DNA from: CAXBGS01 sp963975425
GTDB lineage: Bacteria > Planctomycetota > Planctomycetia > Pirellulales > Pirellulaceae
Assembly: GCA_963975425.1 (NCBI GenBank)
Contig: CAXBGS010000001.1
Coordinates: 620,001-684,000, forward strand
Reading direction: 5' to 3'
Length of the DNA stretch: 64,000 nt
In this document: one piece after another, positions 26,986-35,818 of the stretch
How the letters are laid out: each line of letters begins with the position of its first letter
How positions within the stretch are numbered: the first letter of the stretch is position 1
Notes under the pieces: generated by a model
The model's input: only the letters and a program-made list of their open reading frames with translations
Told to the model about the DNA's origin: nothing
Databases searched by the model: none
Translations under genes and position numbers: made by a program

Positions 26986-27444
26986 TCAGCAGTTACCGCT
27001 GCCAAAATTGCGCTGCGCGCTGCTGCGTGCCTTGAACAGCAATCCAATCGCCGATGCGACGGCGATGACAATCGCGGTCGTTGCCAAGCACTTGAACCAG
27101 ATCGGATAGGGAAGCTGCGTCACGTTGAACAAGACGGCAACAATCCATAGCACGCCAACCACGACGGCCGCCCAACGATGGCCGATACACTTGGCAATCC
27201 ATGTACTCAACCACGCCGAGAAACCCCATATCGGTACGACGACGGCCAGAACCCACGAAGGATAGCGTGCAACGTGTTCGCACATCTCCTCGGCCGTCCC
27301 ACCGAAATCCTCGGGAAACGGATGAACCACCGCGCTGAACAGTTCGATCAAGATTAACAACACCAGGCCGACGCCCACCGCGACGACGACGGCTGCAACG
27401 AACCGCAACGCGGTGATCATCCATCGAGTACTTTGCGTATTCAC
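26986..27444 (-). CDS. Small integral membrane protein of unknown function
   Basis: A 152-residue protein with four likely membrane helices (about 10-37, 62-82, 88-107 and 112-135) and a short charged tail. It starts with GTG overlapping the ArsR stop (GTGA at 27444-27441), with GGAAG upstream, so it is the third gene of the SRPBCC-ArsR operon. Similar small membrane proteins often accompany ArsR/SRPBCC pairs. No catalytic motif is visible. Confidence 0.75.
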   Translation of the reverse strand: MNTQSTRWMITALRFVAAVVVAVGVGLVLLILIELFSAVVHPFPEDFGGTAEEMCEHVARYPSWVLAVVVPIWGFSAWLSTWIAKCIGHRWAAVVVGVLWIVAVLFNVTQLPYPIWFKCLATTAIVIAVASAIGLLFKARSSAQRNFGSGNC

Positions 27445-27797
27445 TTTTCTTCCACGAATGCTTTTAGCCGCAACAATGATTCATCCCATTGGCGAGAAAT
27501 TTCGGCAAGCGAAAGCCGCAGTTCTTCGATCGGCTTTGGATCGTACCGAAACAGATGCTCGCGGCCCTGCTTGACACCATGGACCATTCCAACATCCTCC
27601 AGCACGCTGAGGTGCTTGCGGATTGCTTGCCGTGAAAGCGAAGCCCCCTTTGCCAAACTTGTCACCGAATGCAACTGTCCTTCGCCGAGTTTTACCAGCA
27701 ACGACAGTCGGGTTTTGTCGCCGAGCGCGGCGAACAGCGGAGCATTCTTTTGCAGACGACGGGCGGAGGTGTTAGTCATCTTGTTGGACATAGTCAC
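27441..27797 (-). CDS. ArsR-family winged-helix transcriptional regulator
   Basis: A 118-residue regulator. The winged helix-turn-helix covers about 20-95 (PLFAALGDKTRLSLLVKL, SLAKGASLSRQAIRKHLSVLEDVGMV, HLFRYDPKPIEEL). No metal-binding Cys cluster of the ArsR/SmtB type is present, which fits the subfamily that partners with SRPBCC/AHSA1 proteins. Starts at 27797 or 27779 are both possible; the shorter still overlaps the SRPBCC gene by 8 bases. It probably represses its own three-gene operon. Confidence 0.9.
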   Translation of the reverse strand: MTMSNKMTNTSARRLQKNAPLFAALGDKTRLSLLVKLGEGQLHSVTSLAKGASLSRQAIRKHLSVLEDVGMVHGVKQGREHLFRYDPKPIEELRLSLAEISRQWDESLLRLKAFVEEK

Positions 27798-28254
27798 GGA
27801 TGTTGTTGATCTGCGCAGACCAACCGCCCTCGTTCATTCGGAACGCTTCGTCGCGACGGGACGCAGGAAGCGCATCAAAACCTGATTCGCTGACTTCCAA
27901 TAAAGTGACCGATCCATCCGCTGCGGTTTCACTCATCTTGAGACGGAATTCGACCAGGGTCGGCGGCTCGCTAGAGTAATCCGTATTCGGATCGACGGCG
28001 TAGGGATGCCACTGAAAAGCGAAGTACTGGATCGGTTCAATCGCGGTGACCATCACTTCCATTCGCACGTGTTCGTATCCCGGATATGTGATTTGGCCCG
28101 AACTCTTTTCGCCAACAACAAATGCGGTTTCTAAGTTCACGCGGAACCATTGGCTGAATTGCCGATAGTCGGTGATTGCTTCCCACACTCGTTGCATCGG
28201 TGCGTGAATCTCGATCGATTTCTCGATACGGTCGGTCGCTGATTGCACCATCAT
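27772..28254 (-). CDS. SRPBCC (START-like, AHSA1-type) domain protein
   Basis: A 160-residue protein matching the AHSA1/CalC-like SRPBCC superfamily: KSIEIHAPMQRVWEAITDYRQFSQWFRV at the start, a central HVRMEVMVTAIEPIQYFAFQWHPYAVD, and a C-terminal helix (EGGWSAQINNIRDYVQQ). Such proteins have a hydrophobic ligand cavity, and the ligand here is unknown. Two ATGs occur at 28254 and 28251, and the AGGAG upstream spaces better to the second. It is the first gene of the operon with the ArsR regulator and a membrane protein. Confidence 0.9.
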   Translation of the reverse strand: MMVQSATDRIEKSIEIHAPMQRVWEAITDYRQFSQWFRVNLETAFVVGEKSSGQITYPGYEHVRMEVMVTAIEPIQYFAFQWHPYAVDPNTDYSSEPPTLVEFRLKMSETAADGSVTLLEVSESGFDALPASRRDEAFRMNEGGWSAQINNIRDYVQQDD

Positions 28255-28483
28255 GCTCTCCTGTGCTCTAGCGTATCACTGCGTGAAACGACAACAACGG
28301 CTTGTGGTGTAGCCCTGCACACACGCAACCCCTTGGTTGCATATTAACGACGTGCCAGATAGCTTGTCAAATGTCGTCAATTTTTTCATCCGCTGTCGAT
28401 TCGGACCGTGCCGAGTCGACCACTTGCGGTTTGGCAAACGCGCCAGGCTGCTGAAACGAACCACCGATGCCGAAAGGTCCAAC

Positions 28484-28957
28484 ATGTTTGCAAAACCGCA
28501 ATCAGAACACCAATGGCTTGAACAACTGATGGGTAACTGGAAATTTGAACACGATTGCCAGATGCCCGATGGAACCACATCCAAAGCACGTGGAACGATG
28601 GCTTGCCGATCGCTGGGCGGGTTGTGGGTCATTTGCGAGAGTTCGGGCGATTCGTCCGAGGATGAACCATGGTCGTCGATCATGACGCTGGGGTTTGATC
28701 CAGCGCAAGGCAATTACGTCGGAACGTTTGTGGGTTCGATGATGGCGAACATTTGGTCGTACCGAGGCAAACTCGACGCGAGTGGTAAGAGACTGACGCT
28801 CGACACCGAAGGCCCAAGGTTTGACGGCGAGGGGACGTGCAAATATCGCGATACGATCGAGATTGTTGACACCGATCACTGGCGAATGGGCAGTGAACTG
28901 CAAACCGATGACGGGACTTGGGTCCGGTTCATGAACGGCGAACACACTCGCTGTTAA
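28484..28957 (+). CDS. DUF1579 domain protein
   Basis: A 157-residue protein from the ATG at 28484 (AAAGG upstream); the longer frame from 28337 adds a basic stretch without similarity. DUF1579 features are SEHQWLEQLMGNWKFEHDC, the centre GTMACRSLGGLWVICES, and later MTLGFDPAQGNYVGTFVGSMM. The family is probably a lipocalin-like beta-barrel of unknown function. DUF1579 proteins are often found in ECF/DGPF clusters, and this one opens the run of YCII/VOC genes that ends in the ECF42-like sigma factor. Confidence 0.88.
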   Translation: MFAKPQSEHQWLEQLMGNWKFEHDCQMPDGTTSKARGTMACRSLGGLWVICESSGDSSEDEPWSSIMTLGFDPAQGNYVGTFVGSMMANIWSYRGKLDASGKRLTLDTEGPRFDGEGTCKYRDTIEIVDTDHWRMGSELQTDDGTWVRFMNGEHTRC

Positions 28958-29111
28958 CGCCGGCCGACGAGGAGATAATTTGCGAAAAAATTTTGTGGCC
29001 TTGGTGTCGATCGTCGCGGGCACTGTTCGACTAGCTGTAAACCACCAATTCGAAGCGATTCACTGACACTCTGCACGCCCATCACATCCGACCTCTGCAC
29101 GGAGAACTGAT

Positions 29112-30245
29112 ATGAAATTTATCTGCATGGGATTTTTCGACTCACAGAAATTCGAATCCCTGTCGGAAACCGATCAACAGCGAGCGATAGAGGAGTGCTT
29201 AAGCTATGACGATGAACTGCGTCGGGGCGGACACTTCATCGGGGGCGAAGCCCTACAGGAAGCATCCAACTCGGTGACATTGCGAATCAAGAATGGTTCG
29301 GTGGACGTGACCGATGGGCCCTACGCAGAAACCAAAGAAATGCTTGGTGGGATACTGTTTCTCGAGGCTCGCGATCTCAATCACGCGATCACGCTTATGT
29401 CTCAACATCCAGGCTTGAATCTGGGGCCGTTCGAAATTCGTCCGGCCGATCAACAAACCAACGACCTGATCGCAGAACGTGAAGCAGCGTTTCGCAACGA
29501 ATCACAGGACCTTTCGGCAGCCTACATCCACCGCGGTCCAAAGGGCCGGCCGCCCGTCGCATCGCGACAGGATTGGCAAGCGGCGATCGACCGCCTTCGC
29601 GTGAAAGAGAAAGCCGCGACTCGGGCCAGAGACGCGCTCGCGGCTCAGCGCCGTCGATTACCCATGGTGAAAATCGACAAAGAATATGAGTTTGATGGTC
29701 CTGCGGGCAGAGTGACATTGCTTGATATGTTCGCCGGCTGCCGACAACTTGCCATCTATCACTTTATGTTTGCCGAGAACGTCGGCGGTTGGCCGACGGC
29801 GGGCTGCCCAGGCTGCTCGTTATTGGTTGACAACATCGGTCATCCGGCGCATTTCAACGCACGCGACTTGTCGTTGGCTTTAGTGTCACGAGGCCCGCTT
29901 GAGAATCTGGAAGCCTACAAAAAGCGAATGGGCTGGACATTGCCTTGGTACTCCTCGGCCGGCACCACGTTCAACGAGGATTTTGGGGTCACCACCGCTG
30001 ATGGCGAAATGCACGGATTGAGCATGTTCTTGCGCGAAGGCGACGATATCTACCAAACCTACTTCACCGGCGGGCGCGGCGTCGAAGTTCTACTCAGCAA
30101 TTTTACGTTGCTGGACATGGCACCGCTGGGGCGACAAGAAGCGTGGGAAGATTCACCCGAAGGCTGGCCACAATCCGATCCATACGTCTGGTGGCGACGC
30201 CATGACGAGTACAACGACGCATCGACCGCAACAATCGAAACTTGA
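29112..30245 (+). CDS. YCII (DGPF) - DUF899 fusion protein
   Basis: A 377-residue two-domain protein. Residues 1-~118 form a YCII-related/DGPF domain with the signature DGPYAETKEMLGG. Residues ~146-365 form a DUF899 thioredoxin-like domain: PPVASRQDWQAAIDRLRVKE, RARDALAAQRRRLPMV, DMFAGCRQLAIYHFMF and WPTAGCPGCSLLVDNIGH. The CPGC pair in that last motif resembles a redox-active thioredoxin-like site. The ATG is preceded by GGAGAA. Both domains usually occur as separate genes in ECF42 neighbourhoods. Fusing them suggests they act together, perhaps in oxidative or toxic-compound defence. Confidence 0.9.
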   Translation: MKFICMGFFDSQKFESLSETDQQRAIEECLSYDDELRRGGHFIGGEALQEASNSVTLRIKNGSVDVTDGPYAETKEMLGGILFLEARDLNHAITLMSQHPGLNLGPFEIRPADQQTNDLIAEREAAFRNESQDLSAAYIHRGPKGRPPVASRQDWQAAIDRLRVKEKAATRARDALAAQRRRLPMVKIDKEYEFDGPAGRVTLLDMFAGCRQLAIYHFMFAENVGGWPTAGCPGCSLLVDNIGHPAHFNARDLSLALVSRGPLENLEAYKKRMGWTLPWYSSAGTTFNEDFGVTTADGEMHGLSMFLREGDDIYQTYFTGGRGVEVLLSNFTLLDMAPLGRQEAWEDSPEGWPQSDPYVWWRRHDEYNDASTATIET

Positions 30246-30309
30246 TCACCAATAGCCGCAATTCACAGACAAGCGATCATTACAAATCATCAACAAGAAA
30301 GAACGCGAT

Positions 30310-31152
30310 ATGAAAGTCATGGTCATCGTCAAAGCCACCGAAAGCTCCGAAGCCGGAACATTGCCAAGCGAACCATTGTTACGAGCGATGGGCCAATTCA
30401 ACGAAAAGCTTGTTGAAGCGGGCATCATGAAGATGGGTGAAGGCTTGAAACCAAGTAGTGAAGGCATTCGGGTACAGTTTTCGGGCGAGGACCGTGTCGT
30501 TGTTGATGGGCCTTTCGCTGAAACAAAAGAATTGATTGCCGGCTATTGGCTGTGGGATGTGAAATCCATGGCCGAGGCGATCGAGTGGGTCAAACGTTGC
30601 CCGAATCCGATGCCGGAAGATTCCGAAATCGAAATTCGCCCCGTGTACGAGATGCAAGACTTCAGCGAAATCGATCCCAAAGGCGAACTTGCCAAACGAG
30701 AGAATACCCTTCGCGGAAAGGTCGTGACTCGCGAAGCCTTGGTCCAGCCATACTTGTTCTTTGGCGGCCGCTGCGAAGAAGCTTTGGATTTTTATCAGCA
30801 GGCGGTCGGCGCCAACGTCACGATGATGATACGGTTCAGTGAAAGCCCCGAGTCGGTTTCGAACGAGATGATGCAAGAGGGCCTCGAGGAGAAAATCATG
30901 CATGCCTCTTTCAGTATCGGCCAGACGACAATCATGGCGTCGGACGGCTGTGGCGATGGCTCAAGTTTTGACGGGTTTCGGCTGACACTATCGGTTGCCA
31001 GTGAGGACGATGCGAACACGGTGTTCGACGCGCTCGCCGATGGCGGCAACATCGACATGCCGCTGCAGAAAACATTTTGGTCACCGCGATACGGAATGCT
31101 TACGGACAAGTACGGAATCGGCTGGATGGTGATGGTCCCTGGCGCGGCTTGA
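30310..31152 (+). CDS. YCII (DGPF) - VOC/PhnB-like fusion protein
   Basis: A 280-residue protein. A YCII/DGPF domain (1-~115, VVDGPFAETKELIAGYWLW) is joined to a PhnB-type VOC domain (~142-280: VQPYLFFGGRCEEALDFYQQAVG, HASFSIGQTTIMASDGCG, QKTFWSPRYGMLTDKYGIGWMV). PhnB-like VOC domains lack a universal activity, and no metal-triad assignment is attempted here. It has AAGAAAG upstream of the ATG and lies 64 bases after the YCII-DUF899 gene on the same strand. Confidence 0.9.
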   Translation: MKVMVIVKATESSEAGTLPSEPLLRAMGQFNEKLVEAGIMKMGEGLKPSSEGIRVQFSGEDRVVVDGPFAETKELIAGYWLWDVKSMAEAIEWVKRCPNPMPEDSEIEIRPVYEMQDFSEIDPKGELAKRENTLRGKVVTREALVQPYLFFGGRCEEALDFYQQAVGANVTMMIRFSESPESVSNEMMQEGLEEKIMHASFSIGQTTIMASDGCGDGSSFDGFRLTLSVASEDDANTVFDALADGGNIDMPLQKTFWSPRYGMLTDKYGIGWMVMVPGAA

Positions 31153-31229
31153 CACGGTCGCGAACATCGAATCATGACGATGCACCTCACCATCACCGCA
31201 GCAACCAACAACGAAATCAAGAGAAAATC

Positions 31230-31649
31230 ATGAACGGATCGAAAACGCGCAGGATCGTCGGCTGGGTACTAAGTGCGTTGATAGCAGCGTTTCTAATCTT
31301 CGCGAGCGCGATGGGAAAGTTCACCGACTGGGAAGGTAAAGCAGAGATGTTTGCCAAGATGGGATGGAATGAGGACGTGATGTTCAAGATCGGTATCGTA
31401 GAAACGGGTATCGCGATCTTGTTCTTGATCCCACGCACCTCTTTCGTTGCGGCGATCCTAATGGCGGCGTATCTGGGAGGAGCAACCGCCACACACGTAC
31501 GTCTTGGCGAACCATTTTTCTTTCCGATTTTGGTCGGAGTGATCGCATGGGTCTCGCTGGGACTTCGGCAACCCGAGGTGTTTCGACTGGCCAGCGGATC
31601 GTCAATGAAACGAAACGGCCCAACACGCGACGAACAAGACCCCGCTTAG
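31230..31649 (+). CDS. DoxX-like membrane protein
   Basis: A 139-residue protein from the ATG at 31230 (GAGAAAATC just upstream). It has four membrane helices, at about 9-28, 48-68, 71-89 and 93-111. The family feature is RRIVGWVLSALIAAFLIFASAMGKF followed by FKIGIVETGIAILFLIPRTSFVAAILMAAYLGGATATHVRLG, typical of DoxX/DoxD-like proteins. It is embedded in the YCII/VOC gene run and may share its regulation. Confidence 0.88.
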   Translation: MNGSKTRRIVGWVLSALIAAFLIFASAMGKFTDWEGKAEMFAKMGWNEDVMFKIGIVETGIAILFLIPRTSFVAAILMAAYLGGATATHVRLGEPFFFPILVGVIAWVSLGLRQPEVFRLASGSSMKRNGPTRDEQDPA

Positions 31650-31720
31650 CGCTGCCATGCAGACACCCCCTTCGACATGGTCGAACACAGCAAGAGACAA
31701 CACAGAGAGAAAGGAAAGAA

Positions 31721-32113
31721 ATGAAATACATGCTATTGATCTATGCCGCCGAAAGTTCTTGGACCGAGGCCGAACGTCAAGAATGCATGAAAGAATCGAT
31801 GCAAATTTGCAAAGAACTGGAAAGCAAAGGGAAGTGGATTGCTTCGTCACCGCTGCATTCGGTATCGACGGCAACTAGTGTTCGCATTCGCGAGGGCCAA
31901 CGACAAATCACCGATGGTCCCTTTGCCGAAACGACCGAACAACTCGGTGGCTACTACATCATCGACGTCGAGGATCTTGATGAGGCCATTGGTATCGCTT
32001 CACGGTTGCCTCCCGCGAAAAAAGGCACGGTCGAAATACGCCCATTATTCGACTTGCCGGATGTTCCCTGTGACGTGCCGGGCACTGCAACAGCGACCGG
32101 CGATCCTTCTTAA
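31721..32113 (+). CDS. YCII-related (DGPF) domain protein
   Basis: A 130-residue single-domain YCII protein. It starts MKYMLLIYAAESSW and has TDGPFAETTEQLGGYYIIDVEDLDEAI and the terminal VEIRPLFDLP. The dimeric ferredoxin-like fold carries a conserved His or Asp in relatives such as H. influenzae YciI, but a catalytic role here cannot be shown. AAGGAAAG precedes the ATG. It is the third DGPF domain in this cluster. Confidence 0.92.
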   Translation: MKYMLLIYAAESSWTEAERQECMKESMQICKELESKGKWIASSPLHSVSTATSVRIREGQRQITDGPFAETTEQLGGYYIIDVEDLDEAIGIASRLPPAKKGTVEIRPLFDLPDVPCDVPGTATATGDPS

Positions 32114-32160
32114 CTTGAACGTTTTGCTTTTCTATACAAACTCGATGAAGGATTCCTGCG

Positions 32161-32538
32161 ATGAAACCTAACCCTGTTGGCTGGTTCGAAATCTATGTTG
32201 CTGATATTGAACGAGCCAAAGCATTCTACGAGACGGTATTGAACACAGAGCTGACAAAACTCGATACGCCGGATGCTGAAATCGAGCTACTGGCGTTTCC
32301 AATGGATATGCAAAGCAGTGGCGCATCGGGTGCCATCGTCAAGAAGTCAGATTGCATGCCAAGTGGAAACGGCACGCTAGTCTATTTCTCGTGCGAAAAC
32401 TGCGCCAACGAAGAGTCGCGTGTTGAATCGGCCGGCGGAAAAGTTCAGAGACCCAAGATGTCGATTGGGCAATACGGCTTCATCACGCTCGCAATCGACA
32501 CCGAAGGCAACCTATTCGGGCTTCACTCGATCAAATAG
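32161..32538 (+). CDS. VOC family (glyoxalase/bleomycin-resistance-like) protein
   Basis: A 125-residue protein of the vicinal-oxygen-chelate superfamily: GWFEIYVADIERAKAFYETVLN at the start, GNGTLVYFSCENCANEESRVESAGGKV in the middle and MSIGQYGFITLAIDTEGNLFGLHS at the end. A typical N-terminal metal ligand (His or Glu) is seen as E10 in WFEIYV. AAGGA precedes the ATG. It lies 14 bases before the next VOC gene. Confidence 0.9.
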   Translation: MKPNPVGWFEIYVADIERAKAFYETVLNTELTKLDTPDAEIELLAFPMDMQSSGASGAIVKKSDCMPSGNGTLVYFSCENCANEESRVESAGGKVQRPKMSIGQYGFITLAIDTEGNLFGLHSIK

Positions 32539-32552
32539 CGACGAGTCAAAGT

Positions 32553-33023
32553 ATGCAATTCCAACAAAAGATCACACCGTTTCTCTCGTACAAAGATCGC
32601 GCCGAAGAGGCGGTTCACTTCTACGTCTCGGTCCTGCCCGACTCTAGAATCATTCAAACCATTCCGTATCCGCACGACGGTTCGGTGATGACGATCGATT
32701 TTGAACTTGCGGGGATGCGATTCGTCGCGCTCAACACGGGCCAACCTTACGAATTCACCGAATCGTTTTCGCTTGCGGTTTCTTGCGAATCGCAAGACGA
32801 AATCGATTCGCTATGGGAACAACTCACGGCCGACGGCGGCCGCGAAGTTGCCTGCGGGTGGCTTGCCGATAAGTTCGGCATGTTTTGGCAAATCGTACCG
32901 TCACAGTTGAATCAATGGTTCCAGAAAGATCCGGCAGCACTTCAACGCATGTTCGCCGCGTTGACGCAAATGACGAAACTGGATACCGCAGCCTTACAAA
33001 AGGCAGTCGACGGTCAAGAATAG
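32553..33023 (+). CDS. VOC family PhnB-like protein (3-demethylubiquinone methyltransferase-like fold)
   Basis: A 156-residue protein matching the PhnB/3-dmu-9_3-mt group: KITPFLSYKDRAEEAVHFYVSVLPDSRI, then FVALNTGQPYEFTESFSLAVSCESQDEIDSLWEQL and CGWLADKFGMFWQIVPSQL. Despite the historic family name, no SAM-binding motif is present, so methyltransferase activity is unlikely. It lies on the same strand as the preceding VOC gene, with a 14-base gap. Confidence 0.9.
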   Translation: MQFQQKITPFLSYKDRAEEAVHFYVSVLPDSRIIQTIPYPHDGSVMTIDFELAGMRFVALNTGQPYEFTESFSLAVSCESQDEIDSLWEQLTADGGREVACGWLADKFGMFWQIVPSQLNQWFQKDPAALQRMFAALTQMTKLDTAALQKAVDGQE

Positions 33024-33150
33024 GCGTTGCTCGTTCTCGCCGGTGTTCACTCGCGCCATCGAATCGCTCGCAATAGCTGATGACTGTGCCATGACGGCCC
33101 ACGCATGATTATCGCGAAAACTCATCGCGCGGTCCTGAGACCAACCATCA

Positions 33151-34401
33151 ATGACATCAACACTTGTCGACCACATCTATCGTCGCGATTCGCGCAAAGT
33201 TTTTGCGACGCTGGTTCGATTGCTCGGCGATTTCGATTTGGCCGAAGAGGCGATGCACGAGGCCTTTACGTCGGCCCTTGAGCAGTGGCCCAAAGATGGC
33301 GTTCCGTCGAACCCAACCGCGTGGCTGGTTTCCGCAGGGCGTTTTAAAGCCGTCGACGCGATCCGCCGACGATCACGGCTCACGGATCTGCAACCAGAAC
33401 TTAGCCGCCGCGTCGCCGACATCGAATCCGCAAACCAATCGATTGCCGATCATGACGTCAAGGATGATCGTTTGCGTCTGATCTTTACGTGTTGCCACCC
33501 TGCAATCGATCCTAGGATTCAAGTTCCGCTGACGCTGCGTGAAGTTTGTGGATTGACCACGGAAGAAATTTCAAGGGCGTTCTTCGTTTCACCGCCCACG
33601 ATGGCGCAGCGCATCGTTCGCGGGAAAGCGAAAATTCGCGATGCAGGAATTCCCTTTGTCATCCCCGCTTTGTCGGAACTTCCCTCGCGACTTGATTCGG
33701 TTCTGTCCGTTATCTACCTGGTTTTTAACGAAGGCTACTCCGCATCCAGTGGAGAGAGTCTGACACGCGTCGACCTGTCTGACGAAGCGATTCGGCTGGC
33801 ACGCCTGCTGGTTGAATTGTTGCCCGATCCAGAAGCATTGGGGCTATTAGGATTGATGCTGCTGCATGAATCCAGACGCTCGGCGCGACTGGATACGGAC
33901 GGCAATATCATCTTGCTGGAAAACCAGGACCGCCGCCAATGGGACCAAGCACACATCGCCGAAGGGACGCGGTTGGTGGAACGATCATTACAGACGCGAC
34001 GATTCGGCCCGTACACCATTCAGGCGGCTATTTCTGCGGTGCACGCTGAGGCATCGATTGCCAGCGAAACGGACTGGGCACAAATTGTTAGCTTGTACGA
34101 CGTGTTGATGCTGATGGACCCATCACCCGTTGTCGAACTGAACAGAGCCGTCGCCGTTGCGATGCGAGATGATGTCGAAACGGGTCTTTCGCTCATTGAC
34201 GAGATACTCAGTCGCGGCGAACTGCAAGACTATTGCTTAGCTCATTCGGCTCGCGGTGAATTCTTGCGACGGATTGGAAAAACAAACGACGCCCGGCGTG
34301 CATTCGAACAAGCATTGTCCTTGTCAACGCAACAGACCGAGCAGCGATTCTTGCGTAGCAAAATTGCGTCGCTGTCACCGAACACTCGTGATGCCGAATG
34401 A
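33151..34401 (+). CDS. ECF42-type RNA polymerase sigma factor with C-terminal TPR-like domain
   Basis: A 416-residue sigma factor, more than twice the normal ECF length. Region 2 (about 10-80; GDFDLAEEAMHEAFTSALEQWP, PTAWLVSAGRFKAVDAIRRR) and region 4 (about 105-170; IQVPLTLREVCGLTTEEISRAFFVSPPTMAQRIVRGKAKIR) are followed by the DUF6596/TPR-like extension (about 180-405; LPSRLDSVLSVIYLVFNEGYSAS). This layout is that of group ECF42. Published work associates ECF42 factors with DGPF/YCII genes and notes that they lack an anti-sigma factor. The upstream genes on the same strand fit this exactly. Confidence 0.94.
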   Translation: MTSTLVDHIYRRDSRKVFATLVRLLGDFDLAEEAMHEAFTSALEQWPKDGVPSNPTAWLVSAGRFKAVDAIRRRSRLTDLQPELSRRVADIESANQSIADHDVKDDRLRLIFTCCHPAIDPRIQVPLTLREVCGLTTEEISRAFFVSPPTMAQRIVRGKAKIRDAGIPFVIPALSELPSRLDSVLSVIYLVFNEGYSASSGESLTRVDLSDEAIRLARLLVELLPDPEALGLLGLMLLHESRRSARLDTDGNIILLENQDRRQWDQAHIAEGTRLVERSLQTRRFGPYTIQAAISAVHAEASIASETDWAQIVSLYDVLMLMDPSPVVELNRAVAVAMRDDVETGLSLIDEILSRGELQDYCLAHSARGEFLRRIGKTNDARRAFEQALSLSTQQTEQRFLRSKIASLSPNTRDAE

Positions 34402-34533
34402 TTCCGGATGCGCGTTCCTGTTCATCTTGTTTCCCCCGACAACGCTGGACTCGATTCGCCGCTCGATCGGACAAACCACCGTCCAGTGTCTGGTAACGTT
34501 GGCTGCGTCAAAGACCCATCGCAATCACCTGGA

Positions 34534-35541
34534 TCAGAAATCCGCGTCCAGCACGACCCGGTAGCGTGCTTTCCCACTGGACACATGATCGAGCGCCGCA
34601 TTGATGTCGCTCATGGGAAAGTGTTCCGTTTTCGGGGCGATGCCATGGCGTGCGGCGAACTGCAACATGTCGGCCATATCGACGGGCGAACCCGTCGGGG
34701 ACGCGCCCACGCTGGCCTGTCGCGTGATCAGCGGGAACACCGATACGGGAATCGGTTCCAAGACGGCGCCAACAACATGCATCCGACCGTTCGGGGCGAG
34801 TGATGCGATCAACGCGTCCCAATCCAATGGCACGTTGACCGTAATGATCAACAAGTCAAATGACTTTTCCAGCTTCTCGATCGCCGCGGAATCTCGAGAG
34901 GACACAACGTGTGCTGCGCCAAAATCTCGCGCCTCGTCAAACTTGCTTTCACTGGACGTGAACGCGGTGACGTCACAGCCGTATGCCGCGGCAAACTTGA
35001 GCGCCATGTGTCCGAGCCCACCGATACCGACAACACCGACGCGGCTTGTGGGCGTCGCGAACATTGCGATCGGATTGAAGACCGTGACACCTCCGCATAG
35101 CAACGGCCCCGCATCGGCGACGTTCAATCCGTCGGGCAATGGGATCGCCCATGCCCAATGGGCTCGAACTGAATTCGCAAAGCCGCCGAGCCGTCCGGCA
35201 ATCGTTGGCTGTGCTTGGTCGCAAAGGTGCTGATCGCCCGATAAACATTCACGGCAGTGCATACAACTGTTGCTCGTCCAACCGACGCCGACCCGTTGCC
35301 CGATGCTCAGTCCTTTTGCCTGTGATCCCAGTTCGGTGACGCGTCCGACGACTTCGTGACCAAACACCCCAGGAAACTCCGACATCCCCCATTCGTTCTG
35401 CCACATCGAGAGATCCGAGTGGCATATCCCACAGTGCTCGACTTGGACTTCCACTTCTTCGGGTGGCAGCGGCTCTCGATCAAGCGACTGTTTCTGCAAA
35501 GCGGCTCCTAATTCTGATGCCACCCATGCTTGGTATGCCAT
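34534..35541 (-). CDS. Zinc-dependent alcohol dehydrogenase (YahK/CAD-like, NAD(P)-dependent)
   Basis: A medium-chain dehydrogenase of 335 residues from the ATG at 35541, which has AGGAG at good spacing; an ATG two codons earlier is also possible. Numbered from that earlier ATG, catalytic zinc ligands correspond to C39 (GICHSDLSMW) and H64-E65 (GVFGHEVVG), plus a Cys in GPLLCGGVTVF. The structural zinc Cys cluster is C95, C98, C101 and C109. The Rossmann motif is VGIGGLGHMALKFA. It probably reduces aldehydes or oxidises primary alcohols in the cytoplasm. It is convergent with the ECF42-type gene, and a role in aldehyde detoxification alongside the VOC genes is speculative. Confidence 0.93.
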   Translation of the reverse strand: MAYQAWVASELGAALQKQSLDREPLPPEEVEVQVEHCGICHSDLSMWQNEWGMSEFPGVFGHEVVGRVTELGSQAKGLSIGQRVGVGWTSNSCMHCRECLSGDQHLCDQAQPTIAGRLGGFANSVRAHWAWAIPLPDGLNVADAGPLLCGGVTVFNPIAMFATPTSRVGVVGIGGLGHMALKFAAAYGCDVTAFTSSESKFDEARDFGAAHVVSSRDSAAIEKLEKSFDLLIITVNVPLDWDALIASLAPNGRMHVVGAVLEPIPVSVFPLITRQASVGASPTGSPVDMADMLQFAARHGIAPKTEHFPMSDINAALDHVSSGKARYRVVLDADF

Positions 35542-35818
35542 TTTCATTTCTCCTGCGAGTAACCTGGACCGTTCGATTCGCTGTCGGAATCAATCCAACG
35601 GGTGCGTCATCCTATCGTCTGTCGCCCCCGGTCCATTATGTGGCTCGGTCAATTCCACTGGGCAATTGTGGTGTGCAATTCGGCCCGTCGATCCCGATCG
35701 GTCGAATTTGCGGCGATCAACGGAGTGGCCGTTGCATCGAACCGCTCGGCGAGATCCAAGTAACGAACGATCAACGATTCGTTCCAACTCACAGTCAGCG
35801 GAAAGCCAGCGAGACTTG

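Noticed and set aside
32553..33023. Ubiquinone biosynthesis methyltransferase
   Set aside because: The name comes from an old family label. The protein is a VOC/PhnB fold with no SAM-binding motif.
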